Source: Bacteroidota bacterium
GTDB lineage: Bacteria > Bacteroidota > Bacteroidia > UKL13-3
Direction of reading: 5' to 3'
NCBI GenBank assembly: GCA_947460565.1
Contig: CANHJJ010000075.1
Span: 1 to 7,735 of the forward strand
DNA length: 7,735 bases
Shown: one piece after another, positions 1 to 6,164 of the stretch
Layout of the letters: the number at the start of each line of letters is the position of its first letter
Position numbering within the stretch: position 1 is the first letter of the stretch
Translations under genes and position numbers: made by a program
Notes under the pieces: model-generated
Database searches by the model: none
The model's input: the letters and a program-made list of their open reading frames with translations, nothing else
Told to the model about the DNA's origin: nothing

Positions 1-513
1 GCAGCTGCTCCTTTGTTCATTTTTGGAAGCAAAGTGAATGGAGGTATTTATGGTACAAACCCAATCATCCCATCAAGTGTATCTGTAAATGACAATGTGC
101 CCATGCAGTTTGATTTTAGACAAATTTACGCTACCATACTTAAGAATTGGTTTGAAGTAAGTGATGTTGATACCAACAGTATTTTGTTAAAGCAATACCA
201 AACACTCAACTTTGTTAATGCCAATGCTAGTGGCATAGCCGAAGTAAAATCAGCCGAGATTGGTTTTATTGAAAACTATCCTAACCCTGCTTCAACATCC
301 ACCACCATTAGATTTGCTTGCAGTGAAGGTTATGTAAAGATAACATTATATGATGGAATAGGACGAGAAATATTAACCATTAACGAGGCTAAATATAGAA
401 AAGGAACACATGAGGTAATCCTTGATGTAAGCTCTTTACAGAATGGAAACTATTACTACCAAGTGCAAAGCGAAGACAAGCAAATGATGAAAACCTTGGT
501 GGTGGCAAAGTAA
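1..513 (+). CDS. DUF1501 family protein, C-terminal part, with T9SS type A sorting domain (5' end outside window)
   Basis: This is the last 170 codons of a gene that begins before the window; the frame is open from base 1 and ends at TAA 511-513. The first residues, AAPLFIFGSKVNGGIYG, followed by FDFRQIYATILKNWF, match the C-terminal end of the DUF1501 family (alkaline-phosphatase/sulfatase-like fold), where a GTDHG-type motif normally stands just upstream, here off the edge. From about window residue 89 the protein continues as a T9SS type A sorting domain: ENYPNPAS, a strand with TIRF, LYDGIGREI, then GNYYYQVQSED and the terminal KTLVVAK. Such a domain directs export across the outer membrane by the type IX system and is normally removed on arrival. 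The only internal start near the left edge is a TTG at 13, which is not a real start because homologous sequence continues upstream of it. The family's substrate is not known to me, so I assign no reaction. Confidence 0.82.
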   Translation, partial: AAAPLFIFGSKVNGGIYGTNPIIPSSVSVNDNVPMQFDFRQIYATILKNWFEVSDVDTNSILLKQYQTLNFVNANASGIAEVKSAEIGFIENYPNPASTSTTIRFACSEGYVKITLYDGIGREILTINEAKYRKGTHEVILDVSSLQNGNYYYQVQSEDKQMMKTLVVAK

Positions 514-528
514 GTAACTATATTCTTG
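495..528 (+). promoter_or_regulatory. Weak candidate promoter for the SET-domain gene
   Basis: TATTCTTG at 521-528 differs by one base from the Bacteroidota -7 consensus TAnnTTTG and is identical to the -7 box proposed for the outer-membrane barrel gene at the right of the window. A CTTG lies 22 bases upstream at 495-498. This is slightly long spacing and lies inside the end of the preceding gene. A start point near 533-536 would leave a leader of about 20 bases before the ATG at 554. In AT-rich DNA a one-mismatch match can arise by chance, so this is tentative. Confidence 0.3.
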
Positions 529-553
529 ATTCTAATGAATACCTTGCTCAACA

Positions 554-991
554 ATGAGCATACACGCCAATAATTTTCCAGATGAAATAGATGCAGATGA
601 AGTTGAATATTTATACATCGAAAAGTCATTAATTATAGGCGCTGGGCAGGGCTTGTACACAGCCATTTCTATCCATAAAAACGAAGTAATTTCTATTTTC
701 AGGGGAGAATTGTTGCATGTAAAATATGCTAACAAAAGAATTGAATTGAGGCAGGACAATTTCTTTATGAATTTACCCAATGGGAAAATATTGGATGCTA
801 AGAATACTGATTGTTTTGCTAAGTATGCAAATGATGCAAATGGCATTCAAAGTTCAGCCTATAAAAACAATGCCCTAATTACCATCAATCATAAAAAACA
901 AATATGTTTAGTAGCTAAAGTAAATATAAAAGCTGGATCTGAAATATTTTGCAGCTATGGTAAAGCATATTGGTTGCATCATTTGGGCTAA
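554..991 (+). CDS. Small SET-domain protein, putative protein-lysine N-methyltransferase
   Basis: The 145-residue product is almost entirely one SET domain. The N-terminal SET motif is GAGQGLYTA (residues 29-37), where SAM-binding glycines are expected. It is followed by the IFRGEL strand (48-53), then CFAKYANDAN (87-96) in the position of the canonical RFINHSCxPN motif, and KNNALI (104-109). Last is IKAGSEIFCSYGKAYW (125-140), matching the GEELxxxYG segment with its catalytic tyrosine (Y135). The family transfers methyl groups from S-adenosylmethionine to lysine side chains of proteins. There is no signal peptide or membrane segment, so it should act in the cytoplasm. The classical cysteine-containing post-SET zinc region is absent, as in other minimal SET proteins. 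ATG 554 is the only sensible start because an in-frame TGA lies at 536-538. It begins 40 bases after the DUF1501 gene and could be read through from it or use its own weak promoter. The target is unknown. Confidence 0.8.
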   Translation: MSIHANNFPDEIDADEVEYLYIEKSLIIGAGQGLYTAISIHKNEVISIFRGELLHVKYANKRIELRQDNFFMNLPNGKILDAKNTDCFAKYANDANGIQSSAYKNNALITINHKKQICLVAKVNIKAGSEIFCSYGKAYWLHHLG

Positions 992-1002
992 AAACACCTT
1001 GA

Positions 1003-1033
1003 TTTGAATTTCTAATCCAATATGTTAATTTTC
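1003..1033 (+). promoter_or_regulatory. Weak candidate promoter for the propeller-protein gene
   Basis: The 111-base gap before the ATG at 1103 must hold the gene's promoter if it is not co-transcribed. TTTG at 1003-1006, a 19-base spacer and TAATTTTC at 1026-1033 match TTTG-N19-21-TAnnTTTG with one mismatch in the last base. A competing candidate is TATCTTGC at 1087-1094, close to the frequent TATCTTTGC form, with TTG at 1059-1061. That one is spaced 25 bases and would give an almost leaderless mRNA. I cannot choose between them from sequence alone. Confidence 0.28.
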
Positions 1034-1102
1034 TCATAATATTTCCATTTCGAATTTCTTGACTTTTTAAGGGTGATTAGATTTTATATCTTGCATGTAT
1101 AA

Positions 1103-3817
1103 ATGAATCTCATGCTTAAAATTCGACTGTCTCTTTTATTCGTGTTATGTTATCAATTATCCTTTTCCCAAAATTTCGCATGGGCTAAAAGTTTCGGTAG
1201 CTACTATTCAGAATCCGGCAATTCCATCGTAACTGACACAAGTGGCAATGTTTATACGATTGGTGTTTTTATGGGTCAGGTAGATTTCGACCCTAACATT
1301 GATTCAAGCTTTGTTATAACTTCTAACGATTATACTACAGATGTATACATTAGCAAATTTAATCCAGCGGGTAAGTTTATCTGGGCAAAAAAAATTGGAG
1401 GTAAAGGTTATGATGAAGGAGCATCCATTGCTATTGATGCTAATCAAAACATTTATATAACGGGCCTTTATGAAGATTCTGCGGATTTTGACCCAAGCGC
1501 AGGAGAGCTTATTTTAGTGAGTAAGGCGGCAAGTCAAGATGTATTTGTTGCCAAGTACAATTCATGGGGTGACATAATTTGGGCAAAGAGTATAGGGGGC
1601 AATAGCTTTGACATTGGTAAATCAATATGCGTTGATAAATTAGGCAATGTGTTTGTGGCTGGATACTTTGTCGATTCTTGTGATTTTAATCCTAGCTCAG
1701 CACATTATTTCATAAAGTCCAATGGTAATTTCGATGCATTCGTGTTGAAGTTAAATTCTTCTGGAGCTTTTCAATGGGCAAAAGGTTTTGGAGGAGGAAA
1801 TTATGATATAGCCTATTCAATTTCTTTAGATGTGCAAGGCAATGTATATGCCACAGGGCAGTTTCAAGATACAATGATATACAATTTCATTGCTCCAAAT
1901 AAGCTAATCTCCCAAGGCAATGAAGATGTTTTTATAATCAAGTTCAGTAATTTTGGTACGATTCTTTGGGCGAAAAGTATTGGCAGTAATCTTTCTGATA
2001 TAGGCTATTCTATTGCCATCGACAGAAATTCAAATGTATATAGTACTGGGCAATTTCAGGGTACTGTGAATTTCAATCCAGATTTAGGAAACTCAAGTTT
2101 AACTGCTCTGAAAACAGATATTTATATATCAAAATTAGATTCCTCTGGAAATTATATTTGGGCAAAATCATTCAGCGGTACAAGCAATAGCGGAATCGGA
2201 AATGGATTTGATATCAATTTTGATGACATGCAAAATTTGTATGTAACGGGATTGTTTTCAAATACTTTCGATTTTGACCCTGACACTCTAACCTACATCT
2301 TAAATTCATCAGGCAGTTCAGGTGTGTTTGTTTCTAAATTAGGTCCTGACGGCCAATTAATATGGGCTGAAAATTATGGGGGCATGGGGAATGTTGCATT
2401 AGATGTGGACAGGTATCAAAATATTTATTTAACGGGCACTTTTAAGGGTAATGTTGACTTTAATCCTGGCATAGATGTGTTTAGCCTATATGCAGGAAAT
2501 GACTATGATGCCTATCTCCTAAAATTAAGTTCAAGGCCGGATAAAACAGGAGATATAATTGGATTGAAACTTCAATGTGCCAACACCATGGCAACTTATT
2601 CTGTATCACCCTCAATTGGAGCAACTTATTACCTATGGGATGTGCCAGATGGGGCAGTTATTCTTAGTGGTCAAAATACCCAAAGTATCCAAGTTAAATT
2701 AGGGAATAATGAAGGGTTTATAACTGTAACGCCTTATAATTCGTTAGGTTCAGGGCCATATTCGACTATAGCCATCTCGATAAAACCTATGAATGAAATG
2801 GGCTTTACAATCAATAAATCTAGCCAATGTTTGAAAGGAAATGCATTCATATTCACTGACACCACAAGTACCACAAACGCCTACAGACGTGCATGGTTTA
2901 TTAATAATGAAAATTCAACTTTAACGAGTATAACAAAGACGCTCACTCAAATAGGCAAATACAATATAAGACTTATTGGCACCAACCAATACTATTGCTA
3001 TGATACCATTACAAAGACTATAGAAGTTAATCCAATGCCTTTGGCAGAATTTAATATAAATAACAATATACAATGTTTAAAAGGAAATACCTTTCATTTT
3101 TCTGATTTATCAAGCATTTCATCGGGTGAAACATCTAGTAATTGGCAATTTGATTCAAAAAATAAAAGGGATACATCAAGCCTGAAAAATCCTACAAAAA
3201 ATTATGATTCTGTAGGAATTTATGTTGTTAGACTGATAGCTATAAGTGATAAAACATGCAAAGATACAGTGAACAAAATCGTCACTATAAATAATAGCCC
3301 CATTGCAGGTATAATAGCTGGTCCAAGTGGGGTAAATGCAAATATAATCTATAATTATAGCATCAAAGATTCAGTTGGACTCACTTATAAATGGACCCTT
3401 TCGAATGGCTTGGTTTTGTCAGGGCAAGGTACCTCTGCCATACAAGCAAAATGGCTTAGCTTGGGAAGCGGTGAGGCTAAAGTGGAGGTGACCAATGCGA
3501 TAAACTGCAAAGATATTAGCACAATCTCTATAGCTATAAATAAAGTTGGGTTGGATGATATATCTCCCATCTCTGATTTTTCTATTTTCCCTAATCCTAA
3601 TCAGGGTCAATTTGAGCTCAAATTCAATTTATTTTCAGCAAATCACACGCAAATAAGTATTGTTAACTTGCTAGGTCAGGAAGTTTGGACAAGTGAGATA
3701 TCATTAAATCCAGGCAATCAAATGATACCCATACAGTCAAATCTTACAGGCGGAATTTATAAACTTAGATTGAAAGTTGGAGGCAACTTGCACTCAAAAA
3801 CCCTGCTGATAAATTAG
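1103..3817 (+). CDS. Secreted SBBP beta-propeller / PKD-like repeat protein with T9SS type A sorting domain
   Basis: A 904-residue exported protein. Residues 1-23 form a signal peptide (hydrophobic LSLLFVLCYQLSFSQ, cleavage likely after Q23). Residues 25-478 hold seven repeats of about 64-68 residues, each opening with WAK (W27, 94, 160, 225, 289, 353, 421), then a D-x-x-x-N-[IV]-Y-x-T-G core, a DFDP/DFNP turn and a D-[VA]-[FY]-[IV]-x-K strand. This is the SBBP pattern and predicts a seven-bladed propeller. Residues 484-815 hold four Ig/PKD-like modules. Residues 816-904 are the T9SS type A sorting domain (FSIFPNPNQGQFEL at 827-840, ISIVNLLGQEVW, GGIYKLRL, terminal LLIN). The protein should cross the inner membrane by Sec and the outer membrane by T9SS, ending on the surface or outside the cell. 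Its ligand is unknown; propeller and PKD modules usually serve binding or adhesion, and no catalytic domain is visible. An in-frame ATG at 1112 (MLKIRL) is an equally workable start. Confidence 0.85.
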   Translation: MNLMLKIRLSLLFVLCYQLSFSQNFAWAKSFGSYYSESGNSIVTDTSGNVYTIGVFMGQVDFDPNIDSSFVITSNDYTTDVYISKFNPAGKFIWAKKIGGKGYDEGASIAIDANQNIYITGLYEDSADFDPSAGELILVSKAASQDVFVAKYNSWGDIIWAKSIGGNSFDIGKSICVDKLGNVFVAGYFVDSCDFNPSSAHYFIKSNGNFDAFVLKLNSSGAFQWAKGFGGGNYDIAYSISLDVQGNVYATGQFQDTMIYNFIAPNKLISQGNEDVFIIKFSNFGTILWAKSIGSNLSDIGYSIAIDRNSNVYSTGQFQGTVNFNPDLGNSSLTALKTDIYISKLDSSGNYIWAKSFSGTSNSGIGNGFDINFDDMQNLYVTGLFSNTFDFDPDTLTYILNSSGSSGVFVSKLGPDGQLIWAENYGGMGNVALDVDRYQNIYLTGTFKGNVDFNPGIDVFSLYAGNDYDAYLLKLSSRPDKTGDIIGLKLQCANTMATYSVSPSIGATYYLWDVPDGAVILSGQNTQSIQVKLGNNEGFITVTPYNSLGSGPYSTIAISIKPMNEMGFTINKSSQCLKGNAFIFTDTTSTTNAYRRAWFINNENSTLTSITKTLTQIGKYNIRLIGTNQYYCYDTITKTIEVNPMPLAEFNINNNIQCLKGNTFHFSDLSSISSGETSSNWQFDSKNKRDTSSLKNPTKNYDSVGIYVVRLIAISDKTCKDTVNKIVTINNSPIAGIIAGPSGVNANIIYNYSIKDSVGLTYKWTLSNGLVLSGQGTSAIQAKWLSLGSGEAKVEVTNAINCKDISTISIAINKVGLDDISPISDFSIFPNPNQGQFELKFNLFSANHTQISIVNLLGQEVWTSEISLNPGNQMIPIQSNLTGGIYKLRLKVGGNLHSKTLLIN
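1175..2536 (+). repeat. Seven tandem SBBP-type propeller-blade repeats (coding)
   Basis: This stretch encodes the seven WAK-headed repeats of the large secreted protein. Tryptophan-to-tryptophan spacing is 67, 66, 65, 64, 64 and 68 residues, so the array is in register from end to end. Blade 4 has lost the DFDP turn (reads MIYNFIAP), blade 5 has NFNP, and blade 7 lacks roughly eight residues between its GG and the ALDVD strand. At DNA level the copies have diverged well beyond simple tandem duplication, so this is an old protein repeat rather than a recombinationally active DNA repeat. Confidence 0.8.
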
Positions 3818-3885
3818 ATTTAGTAGATACATTTTTTTGTCCAAATACTTGGTTTGCATATATTCGAAAAATGCCAAATAATTTA

Positions 3886-3917
3886 TTTGATGAAATAGCG
3901 TTTAAAGGATATTTTTG
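3886..3917 (+). promoter_or_regulatory. Bacteroidota-type promoter for porQ-cmk
   Basis: TTTG at 3886-3889, a 20-base spacer, and TATTTTTG at 3910-3917 form an exact match to the Bacteroidota primary sigma factor consensus TTTG...TAnnTTTG. Transcription would start around 3922-3925, only about 8-10 bases before the ATG at 3932. This argues that the in-frame TTG at 3923 is not the start. A second near-match lies further upstream (TTTG 3836-3839, 19 bases, TATATTCG 3859-3866), so tandem promoters are possible. Confidence 0.6.
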
Positions 3918-3931
3918 ACCAATTGCTTAGC

Positions 3932-4984
3932 ATGAAAAAGAATCTTCTGTTTTTATTACTGATTATTTTCTCCTTTAGCGCCTTTTCTCAGGGTCTTGGG
4001 GGTAATAGTACCTATCAGTTTTTGAATTCGTTTGCCAATGCAAGAATTGCAGCTTTAGGAGGAAGTGCTATTGCTTCTAATGATAGTGATTTGAATGTTG
4101 CGTATCAAAATCCTTCATTGTTAATGCCTCAAATGAATAACCAACTTAGCTATAATTATGTAAAAATGTTTGCTGATATTGGCTCAGGTTACGCAGGCTT
4201 TGCTAAACATTTCGACAAATTAGGAACATTTGCTGCAGGTATTCAATACTTCAGCTATGGTAATTTCACCAAAACCACACCTGATGGACAGATTCAAGGT
4301 ACCTTTACTGCAGGTGAATATTGCTATCATGTTTCCTATGCAAGGAAAATAAAGAAGATAAATTATGGTGGTAATTTAAAATTCATAAACTCAAACCTTG
4401 AAACATATAATTCCTTTGGTGTTGCGATAGACCTTGCCGCTAGCTACTATAACCCTCGTCAACTCACTACCTATACGGCTGTTATCAGTAATCTTGGAAC
4501 ACAATTAAGTACATACAGACAGGGCAATTATGAAAACCTACCTCTAAATGTGCAATTAGGTTTTTCTAAAAAATTTGCGCACAACCCTCTTCGGATATCA
4601 CTTGTAGCTCACAATCTACAGAACCTTGGAAATAATCTTTACCAAATAGCCAATAGAAACAATCGCAATATTAGCCTTGAAACAAATGAGCCTATTCAAG
4701 AAGATTTTAGCATCACGCAAGAAATATTAAGTCATTTGATTGTGAATACTGAGGTTATTTTTAGTCGTACTTTTATGTTTAGATTTGGTTATAATTACCT
4801 GAGACGAAGAGAAGTGGGTTTGTTTGACAACTTAGGTTTTTCTGGCTTTAGCTGGGGTTTTGGTTTAAGAGTAAGCAAGTTTAATATTGCTTATGCCAGA
4901 GCCAATTATATGATAAATCGTTCAACAGATCACTTTTCGATTACCACCAATATCAACGATTTCTACAAGAAGAAAAAACAATAA
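3932..4984 (+). CDS. porQ: Type IX secretion system protein PorQ
   Basis: A 350-residue protein with a signal peptide (MKKNLLFLLLIIFSFSAFSQ, residues 1-20) and the PorQ hallmark just after it: GGNSTYQFLNSFANARIAALGG (positions 23-44) and later NVAYQNPSLL (55-64). The rest is alternating short beta strands rich in aromatic residues and glycine, as expected for an outer-membrane beta barrel of the FadL-like type. In Porphyromonas gingivalis, PorQ binds PorZ and belongs with PorU and PorV to the complex that removes sorting domains and attaches cargo at the cell surface. The length is typical of the family. The start is the ATG at 3932, because it gives the signal peptide directly and a strong promoter ends at 3917. 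The gene ends in TAA overlapping the cmk ATG by one base (TAATG), so the two are probably translationally coupled. Its presence fits the two T9SS cargo genes upstream. Confidence 0.85.
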   Translation: MKKNLLFLLLIIFSFSAFSQGLGGNSTYQFLNSFANARIAALGGSAIASNDSDLNVAYQNPSLLMPQMNNQLSYNYVKMFADIGSGYAGFAKHFDKLGTFAAGIQYFSYGNFTKTTPDGQIQGTFTAGEYCYHVSYARKIKKINYGGNLKFINSNLETYNSFGVAIDLAASYYNPRQLTTYTAVISNLGTQLSTYRQGNYENLPLNVQLGFSKKFAHNPLRISLVAHNLQNLGNNLYQIANRNNRNISLETNEPIQEDFSITQEILSHLIVNTEVIFSRTFMFRFGYNYLRRREVGLFDNLGFSGFSWGFGLRVSKFNIAYARANYMINRSTDHFSITTNINDFYKKKKQ

Positions 4985-5676
4985 TGAGTAAAAAGATAAT
5001 AATAGCCATTGATGGTTTTTCTAGCTGTGGCAAAAGCACCATTGCAAAAGATATAGCCCGTAAAATTGGCTACCGATATGTGGATACAGGTGCCATGTAT
5101 AGAGCTGTTACTTTGTTTTTTCTAAACAATCAAATTGAATTTCATCATCTAGATTTAGTAAATGAAGCGTTAAAAAACATTACCATAAATTTTAGAATAG
5201 ATGAAATAACACAATCTCAAATCACCATGATGAATGGGGAAGACGTTGAAGATATAATTCGTGTAAATCCGCGGGTAGCAGGTGCTGTAAGTGACGTAAG
5301 TGCATTAAGTGAAGTGCGTAGATTTCTTGTAAAACAACAGCAGGCAATGGGATTTGAAAAAGGAATTGTAATGGATGGCCGTGATATAGGTACAGTTGTT
5401 TTCCCTGAAGCAGAATTAAAATTATTTATCACCGCTGAACCAAATATTAGGGCCCAACGCAGACTAGATGAACTAAAAGTAAAAGGTCAAAATACTACCT
5501 TTGACGAGGTGTTAGCTAACCTTGCTAAACGTGATTATATTGATAGTAACCGAGAGGATAGTCCATTACGCAAAGCAGATGATGCCATTGAGATTGACAA
5601 TAGCTTTATAGATAAAGAAGAACAATTAGACTTAATCATAAAACTTGTTAACGAAAGAATGGGTACTGCCATTTAG
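4984..5676 (+). CDS. cmk: Cytidylate kinase (CMP/dCMP kinase)
   Basis: A complete 230-residue cytoplasmic enzyme that phosphorylates CMP and dCMP with ATP to give CDP and dCDP, recycling cytidine nucleotides and feeding RNA, DNA and phospholipid synthesis. Visible motifs are the P-loop GFSSCGKST (11-19, K17 binding ATP phosphates), YVDTGAMYRAVT (32-43) at the nucleotide-monophosphate site, MDGRDIGTVVFP (130-141), FITAEPNIRAQRR (148-160), and the lid/CMP-contact region RDYIDSNREDSPLRKADDAIEID (183-205). The GFSSCGKST form of the P-loop differs from the GPSGAGKGT of enterobacterial Cmk, and as far as I recall it is usual in Bacteroidota. It is read with porQ as the second gene of a two-gene unit. 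Its last codons form the left arm of the terminator hairpin, and its TAG stop lies in the loop. Confidence 0.95.
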   Translation: MSKKIIIAIDGFSSCGKSTIAKDIARKIGYRYVDTGAMYRAVTLFFLNNQIEFHHLDLVNEALKNITINFRIDEITQSQITMMNGEDVEDIIRVNPRVAGAVSDVSALSEVRRFLVKQQQAMGFEKGIVMDGRDIGTVVFPEAELKLFITAEPNIRAQRRLDELKVKGQNTTFDEVLANLAKRDYIDSNREDSPLRKADDAIEIDNSFIDKEEQLDLIIKLVNERMGTAI

Positions 5677-5690
5677 ATGGCAGCCTTTTT
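5666..5690 (+). terminator. Intrinsic terminator of porQ-cmk, overlapping both convergent stop codons
   Basis: CTGCCAT (5666-5672), loop TTAG (5673-5676), and ATGGCAG (5677-5683) form a perfect 7-bp stem, followed by CC and five T residues (5686-5690). On the plus strand this is a compact Rho-independent terminator. The loop contains the TAG stop of cmk (5674-5676) and, read on the other strand, the TAA stop of the DUF2062 gene (5675-5673). In the minus direction the stem is not followed by a T-tract, so it should act mainly on cmk transcripts. Confidence 0.75.
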
Positions 5691-6164
5691 CAATTTTGAA
5701 TAGTATAATTTTATCAATTGCAAGCAAATAAAATACAAAATTATCAAGCCTGGCAATGCGCTAATGGCCCAACCGAAAATAGCATATAATTCATATTGCA
5801 TTACTTGTCTGAAACCTTGAATTAATCCGTTATCAAAGGCTTTTATTAATTCATCTATACTTACCCTACTTTCTTCGGCACCAAAAATATCCTGACCTAA
5901 ATGCATGAAGGGTATCATAAGCGCCAAACATATTGGAGCTGCTAACCAATTAATCAACTGTATTATTATGTAATTTAAGCGAAACAAATAGGCGAATAGC
6001 ATGGTAAGTGCGGTCGTTGTTCCTACCACAGGAAATATACTCAGCAAAAATCCTAGGCTAATCGTAAGTGCTAGTTTTCTTGGGCTCAATCCTTGTTTTA
6101 AAACTTGGATGATTTTCTGTTTAATCCCAAGTGATTGAAAATATTTACTGAAGAGGTTTATCAA
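5673..6164 (-). CDS. DUF2062 integral membrane protein
   Basis: A 163-residue inner-membrane protein with the DUF2062 core GLSPRKLALTISLGFLLSIFPVVGTTT (residues 25-51), followed by FRLNYIIIQLINWLAAP (61-77) and IPFMHLGQDIFG (84-95). Hydrophobic segments lie at about 31-60, 65-88 and 127-152. The C-terminus is basic (KLKKAAI). The molecular role of DUF2062 is unknown to me; the family occurs alone and, I believe, also in association with glycosyltransferases. No ATG is available: the frame is closed by TAA two codons upstream (6168-6170), and the first plausible start is TTG at 6164. A weak -7 match TAACCTTG lies at 6190-6183, about 20 bases before it. The gene converges on cmk and overlaps it by 4 bases. 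Confidence 0.78.
   Translation of the reverse strand: MINLFSKYFQSLGIKQKIIQVLKQGLSPRKLALTISLGFLLSIFPVVGTTTALTMLFAYLFRLNYIIIQLINWLAAPICLALMIPFMHLGQDIFGAEESRVSIDELIKAFDNGLIQGFRQVMQYELYAIFGWAISALPGLIILYFICLQLIKLYYSKLKKAAI

Noticed and set aside
532..846. 104-codon minus-strand frame opposite the SET gene
   Set aside because: It is antisense to a clear SET-domain gene in the other strand and resembles no known family.
1095..1106. Tiny upstream frame ATG-TAT-AAA-TGA overlapping the start of the propeller gene
   Set aside because: A three-codon frame with an ATGA overlap is easily produced by chance in AT-rich DNA, and nothing else suggests a leader peptide.
3385..3610. Two overlapping minus-strand frames of about 60 codons opposite the end of the propeller gene
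   Set aside because: They lie fully inside the coding region for the fourth Ig-like module and sorting domain and have no features of their own.
3831..3839. T-run after the propeller gene as an intrinsic terminator
   Set aside because: No stable stem precedes the T residues, so the run alone does not support a terminator call.
3923..3931. Earlier TTG start for PorQ
   Set aside because: It adds three residues before a perfect signal peptide and lies at or before the predicted transcription start.
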